A DNA stretch of 64,000 nucleotides, taken from NCBI GenBank assembly GCA_036250225.1, contig JAPZLL010000063.1, forward strand, positions 1 through 64,000, read 5' to 3'. Under the pieces are notes generated by a model that ran no database searches, was not told the DNA's origin, and was given only the letters and a program-made list of their open reading frames with translations. How positions within the stretch are numbered: position 1 is the first letter of the stretch; the number at the start of each line of letters is the position of its first letter. Source of the DNA: Cercophora sp. LCS_1 (Eukaryota; Ascomycota; Sordariomycetes; Sordariales; Lasiosphaeriaceae). Position numbers and translations under genes: made by a program. This document shows positions 44,772-54,933 of this stretch, in pieces.

Positions 44772-45920
44772 TTACAACTTGAACCCATCCCACGACTTGA
44801 CGCGGTCGTCAACCTGGATCAGGCCAGGCGCAGCAAGGGCAGCAGCAACCACCTCGGCGGGGTTGGCAAAGGTGCTCTTGGTGGTGAGCGACGCGATGCT
44901 CAGACCCTCCATGACGTTCTCGGTGTAGGGGAACGAGGCCTCAAAGGTGACGGAGCGGCCGGTCCACTTGGCGTTGGTGATGGGCACACCGAAGGGAACA
45001 CGTTGGCCGGTGAAGTAGGTGATCCAGAGGCCGTCCTGCTTGCCAATGTAGGCATCGGCGGCAGCAACGCCGGTGAAGTCGGCGTGGAACGAGAGGTGCT
45101 GGTCGCGGGCCTCGACGGCGGCGCCACCCTTGCCCGAGATGACGTTGAGAGGGGTGAAGATGGGCAGCTTGATCTCCTTGAGCTCGTAGTCGCACGAGCC
45201 GGGGACAATGAACTGCTGGAGGGCCGAGTAGGCAAAGGCGGCCGTGTTAGTCGTCAGGAACGGCTTCTCGGACGGCTTCTTGGACAGCAGAATGCGGTAG
45301 AAGCCCGACTGCTGGCCCTCCTGGCCGAGGGACGACGCAACACCACGGACCGGGCCGACATCACCGTTGCGGGCGAGAGTCTGGATGGCGTCCTGGAGGT
45401 TGCCCAGCGCGATGGCGGTGAAACGCTCAGCAAGCGAGATGGCCTCGTAGACATTGGTCGACGGGAACTGGTAGCGGCACGGCTGCGGGATGAAGACTTT
45501 GAAGTTGCGCAGCACGTTGGCCGCGTTGATGGCGTGCAGCTTCTCCTGCGCGAGCACCGTCTCGAGGATGTCGATGAGCTCGTCGCGCTTCTTCTGGTTG
45601 CGGACCTCGAAACCGGGCACGCTGGTCGTCACATTGTGCAGCAGCGACGAGAAGAAAGCGACCTCAAAGTTCTCGTTGAAGGCCGTCAGCTGGAAGACGG
45701 TGAAGCTGGTCTCGTTGATCTTGGCCGGCGGCGGCGCGTTGGAGAGCGTGCCGTCGGCGAGGTCGTTGATAACCTTGAGCTGCTCGGCGTTGGGCGTCGG
45801 GAACCCGTCGTCGGTCGGGATGCTGAATCTCGGCACCGGCGCGGACCGGGGCTCGGCAGCAGGTGCCGCAGCGGCGAAGGCGGCAAAGGCGACGGCCGAA
45901 AGTGCTTTTGTGAAGAGCAT
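44772..45920 (-). CDS. Ferritin-like secreted protein of the LsdA/Rds1 stress family
   Basis: Single exon, 382 residues, ATG at 45920. The signal peptide is MLFTKALSAVAFAAFAAAAPA. The central domain is the ferritin-like helical bundle of fungal late-sexual-development protein LsdA and stress protein Rds1: NENFEVAFFSSLLHNVT, ILETVLAQEKLHAINAANVL with the Glu and His of the bundle, and AERFTAIALGNLQDAIQ. The C-terminal beta-rich part includes VISGKGGAAVEA. Family members are induced in sexual development, starvation or stress; their chemistry is not known. The frame is very GC-rich, hence a long antisense shadow of 312 residues at 45003-45941. No lesions seen. Confidence 0.9.
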   Translation of the reverse strand: MLFTKALSAVAFAAFAAAAPAAEPRSAPVPRFSIPTDDGFPTPNAEQLKVINDLADGTLSNAPPPAKINETSFTVFQLTAFNENFEVAFFSSLLHNVTTSVPGFEVRNQKKRDELIDILETVLAQEKLHAINAANVLRNFKVFIPQPCRYQFPSTNVYEAISLAERFTAIALGNLQDAIQTLARNGDVGPVRGVASSLGQEGQQSGFYRILLSKKPSEKPFLTTNTAAFAYSALQQFIVPGSCDYELKEIKLPIFTPLNVISGKGGAAVEARDQHLSFHADFTGVAAADAYIGKQDGLWITYFTGQRVPFGVPITNAKWTGRSVTFEASFPYTENVMEGLSIASLTTKSTFANPAEVVAAALAAPGLIQVDDRVKSWDGFKL

Positions 45921-48154
45921 TTTATTATTATTTTTTTGTGATTTCCCGACGGGATTGGCTGTGTTGTTTTCGTGTCTCAGATGTCGTGCGACGCAACTGT
46001 GGCTGACTTACTGACTGACTGAATGTCAATGAGCAACGACTGTGATGCGAATGCGATGTGATGCGGATGCTTTCTTCAGGGTTGGTGACGACGGTCTCAT
46101 TGTGGTCTTATAAGTGTGCAGCCAACTGGCGGATTGCTTATGCCAATTTTACTTTGCTGGGTCTGTCGGGCGGAGCGCGCCCGCCTCCTGGACGCCCACG
46201 GTTCGTCCCCAGGATCCAAGCCTTCCGCATGTGGCATCCGCTCGAGTTTAGGCTGCAGAATGCCAGGCTGTACCGGCCTCGTTGGGACTGCGGTGGCTTC
46301 GGTCATCCTTCTGACGAGAGACGCGACCGTGGTGCCAAGTGTGCTGGCCTAATTTTGGCGCGGGAAGCATGTCGACGTGGCTGAGCACCGTGAGCCCGCA
46401 GACATAGGGCTGGAACGGGCGCCGCTCACTGGCTCGCTTCGAGCTTAAGCATGGAATCCGAATGAGAGGGCCCGACCCAGCCAGCCAACGCTCACAGCTG
46501 GTTGCACAGGTCATTGTCGGCCGCTTTAGTGCTGACAGGCGGTGGGTGGGCTGGGAAAGGGTCTGAACTGAAGGGGTCCAGAATCACGCAATGCCCAAAT
46601 TCCGAACGCCACAACACATCGCGACATGGCAGCGAGGAGGCAGGCCTGAAGATTAACTGCTGCGAGGGCAGAGGATAGAGGCAAAAAGTTGAAGACGGAC
46701 AACTTTTCGAATTTCAGATGAGAAGACTGTCAGAGCATCGATGCCTACGTAGGTAAGCATCCATGTCCTGCCCGCCTTGATCCAAACCGTCAACGGGAGG
46801 CAGACTCTTCCTTGGTCTTCACCTTGTCAAAACAGCCATGTTTGCGAACAAAGGTTTTCTTTTTGAAGACGAAAAAGGGAAAATGAAGAAGAATTCTGGT
46901 CGTAGAAATGAACGCAAAGGAGAAATGATGCTCCGCCCCTTTCCTATCTTCTCCCTTTGTGAGCCCTAACCCTCCACTGACTTCCCCTGCTGTCAGTTCA
47001 CGCAGGCACCCGGACGATCGGTGGGGTTGTTTCCGACTCCGGGCCTCTTCCGCGCTGCCAATCCGTTGGGTGATGGTTCGCCCCCGGATCGGATCGCCAC
47101 ACCAGGTGGAGCGAAGCATCACGGCTTCTGTCCGTCTCACCGGTTTCACGATCGGAACACGGTGCGATCACGCGGATATTCGAAACACATTTTCCCATCG
47201 GGGGCTTTGTCCATTCGCAGAAGGACCCTGATGGTCTCAGAGATCACCAGACTTGCCTCAGTCGGAATGGCGATGGTGGTGGTGATAGTGATGAATGTGA
47301 GGGCTTGCATCCATACCCGATTTTGAGCCACCGGAGCTCAGTCCGCATCACATCACCACGCTCAGCCCCGCAGGCGGTGACGTTGGTCGTCAAGACAAGA
47401 AAGGAGCCTCAATGGGGACATGTTCCCTTCTTCAGCGGTCTGGTGCCAGAGCTTGGCCAACTTGGCAGGCCTCAACCACGCTTGGAAAAATAAGCTTATC
47501 GTCAGATCGATGCGTCCTCCACTGGGCCAAAGACACGACGGGCAGCGACATGCACGGCATCTTCCGGTCGCCCAGAGCGGAAGAATGGGAAAGCAGCGGG
47601 CGGAGATCTGGAAAAGCCACTGACAGTTTTTTTTTTCCCCGTGATGAATGCCCGAAATGGCATCTCGCTGACCAATTGCCGCAGTCACGGCTTTTTGTCT
47701 CCCTCATGTCGGAAACCCTGTCAGACAATCTCGCTTTCGCCTGGGGGCGTGGGAGGACCCCTGCTGGGCTTCTTCGGGCCTGAAAGTGCAGCGCCGATCC
47801 CGCCCACTTCTCGGCATCTGGTCCAGTTGCATCACCACACGCCGCGGCGAGGGCCCAGATCAGCTTCAAAGTTGCACAAAACAGCCAAGTCGCACCCAAT
47901 CGGCACTCGAGCGCTTAGCCCGAATCGGCCGCCCGAGCATGGCTCATTCGCAGCCTCGGTCACCACGATAATCGGCCAATGGGTATGCTTGGCAGCACAG
48001 CGTCCACCGTTTCCGATCTACTTGTACTTAATCGCGCGCGTCCCGGGATGTTGACCCTAGTATCTCGACTCTAGTTCCCTTCTTATCCTCTTTCCTAGAC
48101 GTCACTCGTTAGACGTGCTTCTCAGTCACTACCTGTTGTCTCAGTCGTTTCAGA
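45921..48154. other. Intergenic, 2.2 kb
   Basis: No gene recognised. Start codons on both sides point outward, so it contains the promoters of the LsdA/Rds1-like and carbonic anhydrase genes. A T-run lies near 47628-47637. Confidence 0.45.
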
Positions 48155-49023
48155 ATGGCCAAGTATCCGTACCTCTCCCTCCTCCTCCTCGCCGTCCGTG
48201 GCGTCCTCTCCCACGAAGCCCACGGCACGACTCTCTTTCCCCGCGCCGAAGCCGGCCCCGCCTTCACCTACCACGGCGCCACAGGGCCCTTGAACTGGCA
48301 CGGCCTTTCGGAAGCCAACGCCATCTGCGCCCACGGTAAACATCAGTCACCCATCGACATCCCGTCCGACACGTGCAAGATCACGCCCGGCTCGCAGCTG
48401 TCCATCGACATTCCGAATCAGCCCCACGGCGCCGAATTCGAGAATCTAGGAACCACCGTCGAGGTGTTTACAAACGGTACGCTCACCAACAACGGCAAGG
48501 TGTCCAAGCTCGCCCAGTTCCACTTCCACACGCCCAGCGAGCACAGCGTGGGCGGCAAATACTATCCACTCGAAGTCCACTTTGTTTTCCAAGCAGAGGG
48601 TGAGTGGGGTCATCCCCCCACCATGACGTTCTTGACCGGTGCTGACCCGTCTGTTATCTAGATGCGACTCTGTCGGTCGTCGGTTTCCTCATTGACGTCG
48701 CCAAGTGGGGCGACAGGCTTCTCAAGGCCGTTGCCGCCGGGCTGCCGGAGATCCAGAACAAGGGCAACGTCACGCACACGGATGCCCTGGACTTTGACAA
48801 GCTGGAGAAGCACTTTGTCGAGTACGGCACGCATCAGTACGCCGGCAGTCTGACCACGCCGCCTTGCTCCGAGGGCGTCTCGTGGATGGTCAGCTGCAAG
48901 CCGTTGACCATTGACATTGACAGTTTCAACGCGTTCAGGGATGTCATCAAGTTCAATGCCCGGGTTGCGCAGAATGTGCCGGGCGAACAGAACTTGATCA
49001 CGATTGCCGCCGGGAACCTGTAA
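48155..49023 (+). CDS. Secreted alpha-carbonic anhydrase
   Basis: Hydrates CO2 to bicarbonate outside the cell or in the wall. Exons 48155-48599 and 48662-49023 give 268 residues. The signal peptide is MAKYPYLSLLLLAVRGVLS. Family motifs: WHGLSE and QSPIDI near the N-terminus; zinc ligands in QFHFHTPSEH (His123, His125) and LEVHFVF (His142); C-terminal SLTTPPCSEGVSW and the partner Cys near CAHGKHQ, which form the usual disulfide. All catalytic features are present. The intron (48600-48661) is GT-AG. Confidence 0.95.
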
Positions 49024-50068
49024 GGTAGGCCAAGGTGCTGGCCAAGAGGGTCTAGTTGGTAAATGAAAATTGGCTTTGGATGGGATGTGCATTTACACGG
49101 ATTGGAGTCGGCATGGAGTTCGGGTAGGGTTTGGCTTTGTCTTAGACATAAACCGTTTTTAATGTTGCACCACATGGCGTCTCGAACGTTGCGCCGAGGC
49201 CATTGTTGGCACCAAGAAACTTTGCTTCGCATGCTTGCCCCGGAGTTGTGAGATCCGTGCCTGTTACGGTACCGCGGTCATGGTTTGACAGCGCCAGAGA
49301 TGCATGAGTTGGCACCGCATCGCCGAGGTTTGTCGACAACAGTCCAGTCCGCGTCTTGGCGTCCTTCGCCGCCTTCGTATCCGTTTGTTTGCGATTTGCC
49401 TCGGAGACTCCTCCGACTAGAGAAGCCTCTCGTATCCGAGCCAAAAACAAGAAAAAAACACAATCCTACAGCCTGTCAAAACAATCTAGGTTATGGAGTT
49501 CAGGCTTTTCTCATTTTGTTTGCAACTGATGGGTTTAGAGACGTGGCACCCTGATGTAATTGTGATCATATCTGAACTCTTTTCCTGCCGAGGCTGTGTG
49601 TTGACGTCATCTTTGCGTGTCTAAATATAATTTGCGACTCAACATCGCCAGCGGTTGGAGAGTGCATCGCTATTGTCAGTGTCTTGGCTTCTGACTCGTT
49701 GGCTTGGCGTCTTGGTATGGTGTGGTGCGGCACAGATGATCTTTGGCCTAATGTCGCTTTCTTGGGCGACAAGAACATCACTCGGATGGAATGGCTCTCC
49801 TGCCGTTCAAAAGCGTCATTCGAATAGGGAGATTGCGGTGTGTGCGCCTCCTGACCGGGCAAGTGGCCCGCGATGGACTCTTGATTCGTCATAACTAACA
49901 GGGCTAGAAGCAAAGATAACCCAAAAACTTTTAGTCCTAGAAAAAACCAGGCACATCCCCGAGCCGCTCCGGTACATCTCCTCAAAAGCCCATTCAGTTT
50001 CTTCCCGTCCACCCAGCTTTTCGAACACCGCTCCCTCTGGCCGCCCCGTATATCATCGGTTCAGATGC
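49024..50068. other. Convergent intergenic, 1.0 kb
   Basis: Lies between the 3' ends of the carbonic anhydrase and glucan lyase genes. No coding signal found. Confidence 0.45.
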
Positions 50069-53000
50069 TCAAACATCATCAAACCAGAGATGGACCGTCA
50101 CCCCCGCCGTCGAATTCGCCTGCTGAATCGGCACAGTAACCGTTGTAGCCCGCGCCTTCTCATCCGTCGTGTGCGTCAAGTTCTTGTCCGAAGTGACGGC
50201 CACGGACTGGAGCGAAACATCGGCCTCGTGCCAAAAGACAATGGTGTAGTTGTTGTCGATAAGTTCCTCTAGGGACCCCTGGTAGCCATTCCATGGGGCG
50301 CGGATTGTCACCTTTCGGTTCACGCGAACCTTTGAGTCTTCAGCGACGCGGGTCGTTTCCTACAGAGGTGTTAGCTGAGATACAGTCAGGTCAGAGTGTG
50401 AAAAGAACTTACCTGGGAGACCTTGACGTGACAGAACTTGCTCTCCGCCTTGGGGTCAACAAGCCCTTCGCACAAGTCGCGAGCCGCGCCGTAGCCTTTG
50501 CCAGCAGATGTCTCAGGGACATAGTTGTGGCTCGGGGCGCTGTCGCGGGAGATGCCGTCATCAAGATACATGTCGTATTCCTGCGTCGGCATGTTAGGTA
50601 GCGTGTTCATCAGGCCCAAACAAGACACTCACATTGTCCTTGCCGGGATACACATGCAACGTGATCGGATTCGGCGGCTGTTTCGTCAGACTCGGGTCGG
50701 GAACATAGTCCCGCACCTCGATCTTGGGGATGATGGCACCCTCGCGGATGTAAATGGCGCACGTGAAGGGGACTTGCTCGTCGTTGTCACTAATGAGGCA
50801 GTTGTACCTGAGGCGGCTTCCACCATTGACCTTGGGGAGGAGAGCGACACCCAGTGGCTCGTCGGGCCGCAGATTCATGGGGAACCACTCGTCCGGGAAG
50901 GGGAGGTAGACCTTGTGGCGGTCGTTCCTATCCTTCTTTAAGGCCGGGGCGACGAGGAGGTCGTTGCGGACCATGTATTGGCTGCGGGTGTAGTCTTGGT
51001 TCTGAGGCATCAAGGTCAGTTCTGTCTCGGTGTGGGGCGCGTGTTGAAACATACGTCTTTGGCAAACAAGGAGCGGTCCAACTCATCCGTGATAACCTGC
51101 AAATGTAAGCTTGGATAAGCACTCGTGTCTGCTCTAGGGTTGCTCACCATGGCCCGGGCAATGGGGAGGCCGGTGAGCATGTTCTCAAACATGGCATCGT
51201 AAAGGAGCTGCATCAGGCTGTATCGCAGGCGGATGAAGTAGCGACATGTCTTGAGAACAGACCTATAAATCTCACCGTCGCGCCCTTGGAACTGGTCCTT
51301 GTGCTGCTCGTAATGCAGCTGGTAGGCATACGGCTCCTGGAACCACTTTCCATCCTTTCTCATGTCGCCCTTGTGGGGTCCGTCGATCCAGTCTCGGTAC
51401 CTGGTGTAGTGGTTGCGGAACCAAGGGAGCAGCGAGTAGGCGACGGTCCACCTAATAATTAATTCCGGGTCAGGGTAATCGTGCTCGTTCTCAATGAACT
51501 CGAAGCCGCCGACGTCGGCTCCCGAGATGGTCACGCCTGAAAGGCCGAGGGCGAGAACTTGGGCAACCGAAATCTTGAGAAACTCCCAGGTCGACGAGTT
51601 ATCTCCGGTCCAGAGGCCGGCAAAACGATGGCTTCCAGCATAGCTACCGCGTCCAATGATAAAGTTGCGCCGGTTCTCGCGCCACTTCAAGGCAGGGCTG
51701 AGCTCGTGGATCTTGTTGAGTCCGTGGTACGTCGCCTTGTGGAGGTTGTAGCTGTACAGCGACCAGATTTCGATGGCTTTCTTCTTCTCTGCAGAATTGG
51801 GATCGCCACTCCAGCCGTCCGAGTCGAGGAGGAGGCGGAACGGAAGACTGTCAGGTTAGTAAGAAGGGAGTAGGCACAGGTGCAGAGAGACAGTTCACGT
51901 ACGACTTCATGTCGCCAAATTGCTCAGCAATGCAGGGCGACGTCATGTCCTGCCACACAAAGTCGAGACCACTCTCGTAGAGATACTGGTACTGCTTGCC
52001 CCACCACTCGCGAACAGCGGCGTTATTCAAATTTGGATAATGTCCTGGGTGACCGTTGCCCCAGCCGTAGTAGACGCCACCGTGGAACGGCTTTCCGGAG
52101 TTGAACACCTCGCTAAAGTTGTAGTCGTCCTTTACAAAGTAGTCGGGCTTGTCTCTAATGGGCGCTGTGAAGTACGTGCTTCCCGTTCCGTACTCGACAT
52201 AGCGTTGATGCTCGGCGTTGGGCGCCGAGGGGTCGATGTCGCGCTTGTCGACGAGGAAGTAATTGTTGGCTAGTCCCTCGTTCAGTGTCTTGTACGATTC
52301 CGACGGGACGTTGCTGATGTAGGGCGTGATGTTTGTGCTGCACTTGATGCCGAGCTCGCGCAGCTTGCCAAACATGGCTTGGGGATTGGGGAAATGTCCT
52401 TCTCTCGTGTCAATGGTGAAGGTGCGGTAGTCGTCCTGCATGTCGACGTCGATGTGCATGCCGTCAATGGGGAAATTGGCCTCACGGTATCGTTTGATGC
52501 AGTCGAGCACCAATTCCTCGGTATCGTAGCCGTAGCAGCCTTGATGGTAGCCCAGCACGTAGCGCGGCTTCAGCTTGGGCTTGCCCACAACCGACGTGTA
52601 CTGCTGAATGACCTGCTGGATGCTGTCACCGGCCACGAAGATGCCGTGGAAAGCGTTGAAGCGCGTGGCAATACGGACTGCAGTCTGGTCGGTCATGCCC
52701 AGGTCGATGCAGATCTGCGAGTAGTTGTCGATGAAGGTGGCAATCTGTGACTTGTAGCCCGGCAGCGAGTCGACCTCGAGGAAGTAGGGCTCCGAGTGGT
52801 ACAGCGGCTCGCGGTCGTCCAACGGACCCTGGCCGTAGACGTTCTGGTAGCGCATGTTGTCAAAGTTGAAGTAGTTCAGGTACGTCTTCTTCTTGAACAG
52901 GTTCTTGCCGCCCTGCTCGCCAAAGCCGATGAAGTCAGCCGTGATGGACTTTTCGACGGCTAGAATCGTCGCGTTGTCGCGGTACGCAAGACCACGCGGC

Positions 53001-53674
53001 TTCGTCTTCCAGATGATGGCGCTGGCACCACCATTCGCCGTCTGCAGCGCCAGTTGCTGAACGTTGGAAGTGTTCAAGACCTGGAGCTCGGGGATCTTCT
53101 CGGCCGGCTGGAGACTGCTGAGGACACGGACAGCCGTGATCTGGAAGGGGTCACGGCGAATCCACAACTGCACATCAACCTTGCGATCGCGGCCCTTGGG
53201 ATCGATCACCGACTGCAGGATGTAGTACTGAGGGTCTTCAACAAGCTCGACGGCCCAGTTGACTCCCTCGACTGCATCGAGAACGGCAATGAGCTTGCTG
53301 AGCGTATCCTCAATGATGGTGCGTCTGTATCGACAAGTCAGCAGAGTCCAACGAGATGACCTGTACGCTTACGAGTTGTAGTCGGTGTAGTCACTTCCGG
53401 CGGTGGCATTGGGGTCGAAGCGAATGCGCCAGACACGGGGCCGCATGAACTGTATCAAGATGAGGGTCCCATCGTTGAAGCGAAAGATGCGGCCATGGCT
53501 CGTGGCCGGGTTCGTCTTGCCGTCGACGCCCAGCTGGTCGCCGGGCTCGTACGAGACCTTGGCCGGCTGCCGGAGTCCCGACGCGTGGTCAGTTTCGCCA
53601 AAGAAGTCCTCTGCCTTCTTGAAGATGTAAGGGTCACGGAGTTTGACATCTTGCCAGTATTTGTCGTCGGACAT
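50069..53674 (-). CDS. Alpha-1,4-glucan lyase (GH31), exo-lytic, yields 1,5-anhydro-D-fructose
   Basis: Cleaves starch or glycogen from non-reducing ends by elimination, releasing 1,5-anhydro-D-fructose. Exons on the minus strand: 53674-53373, 53324-51903, 51847-51148, 51096-51055, 51001-50633, 50580-50413, 50359-50069. They give an intact 1097-residue frame, close to known lyases. GH31 barrel motifs: DGMHIDVDMQDDYRTFTID (subsite -1), nucleophile in FVWQDMTSP (Asp about 560) and acid in LWTGDNSSTWE (Asp about 657). The nucleophile is followed by MT; GH31 hydrolases read DMNE here, and the change marks the lyase branch. There is no signal peptide, so the enzyme is probably cytosolic and would act on glycogen. 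A second in-frame ATG at 53746 would add 24 residues; I prefer 53674 (MSDDKYWQ). All introns are 48-55 nt, GT-AG. It shares an upstream region with the AUDH-like gene. Confidence 0.93.
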
Positions 53675-54933
53675 GTTGAGCTGGTGGGAGATGCGAGTCA
53701 AAGGATATATGGGGTCGATGGTGTGGAGACGATCCTGCACATGCATGTATCCTCTAGTTTGAAGCGGGGTGTCTTTGCCTTATATCGACTACGATGTGCT
53801 TCAGAATAATTACCGCACTGAAAGTCGGGCCTCGAATCCCGATGGCGAAGTCGACCGATGTCGCCGAGATCAGCGATTGCCGCGCGGGGGGCAACACGAG
53901 AAGACGAGATTGTATGCCCTGCAACTGTGCACAATATTGCGGCCGAGAATGTAGCGAGCCGTGGCCCTCGGCGACTTCCGTTGACGACCTGTTGACGACC
54001 CGTTGGCGTTAGATGTCGAGTGCTACGGCGGTTACTTCGCCTGCATGCAAGAGATACAACACCACTTTTGCCGGATACTGAGGTTGGCCGAATTTCACAG
54101 CAGCTCACCGGTCGTATTCAGCGACATCCCGAGCTACACGAACCCCGCACCGGAAAACTTGAACCTACATTGCCGACTGACAGTGATGGGCTCAGAGGAT
54201 GCAACCCGGGGGCTGGTCGTCACAGCGACCAGCTTGTAGTTGCGAGGTTACAACAAGGGGTGGCCAGGTTTGACAACCACAGCCGTGGAACCGGGGGTCG
54301 GAAGCCGGGGTCCCGGGCATCGGTCCCAGGGATTGGGGCCAACTGATTCGAGTTCCGCACCTTCTGATTTGATGACGGACTCAACGGGAAGTTGCGTGGG
54401 TTTCATTGGATTGTTTGTTGCCGTCGAAGGCTGAGAGAAGCCACAGACTCAACCGTCTTGTTTTCTTCAGTGGACTGAGACTCGGCTGGGGGAGTTCCCC
54501 TTGCCCCCTTTCGTTCTGGATATTCTCTCGCCGACCACCCCTTTTCAGCACAGGTTCCCTGCATAAGGTAGGTCTTTTTCCTTGATTACCCCCAAGAGCT
54601 CTCTGCTGAAACCGGTGCTACAGAGTCCGTGTCGTGTTGCCGTGCGACTAGATCTCTGTTGTACGGCACCCCCGCCGTCTGGACCCCAGGTTGTCACAAT
54701 GACTTGAATCCTGTGGCGCGGGACAGCCGAAAGTCGAGGCGCTCGAAAAGGGGGTCGTCTCTCACAGAACAAGATGTTGTGGTCGCCAGCGGGTATGACA
54801 CCGCTCGCTGAGGCCGAGAATCTCGCCGCTGCTCTCGGCGGCAATCGCGCAGTTGGCAGCATAAAAGCAGCACTAATGGTGCCCAAGTTGTTCCTTCACC
54901 CAAACCAATGTAAACCGACAATCTTTCATCACC
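53675..54933. promoter_or_regulatory. Bidirectional promoter region, glucan lyase and AUDH-like genes
   Basis: About 1.26 kb between the two divergent start codons. No other gene seen. CreA-type (CTGGGG near 54487) and stress-element-type (CCCCT near 54497 and 54538) words occur, but such words are common by chance. The head-to-head setting suggests shared control. Confidence 0.5.

Noticed and set aside
45003..45941. 312-residue frame on the plus strand
   Set aside because: Antisense shadow of the LsdA/Rds1-like gene; repetitive Glu/Gly/Arg composition.
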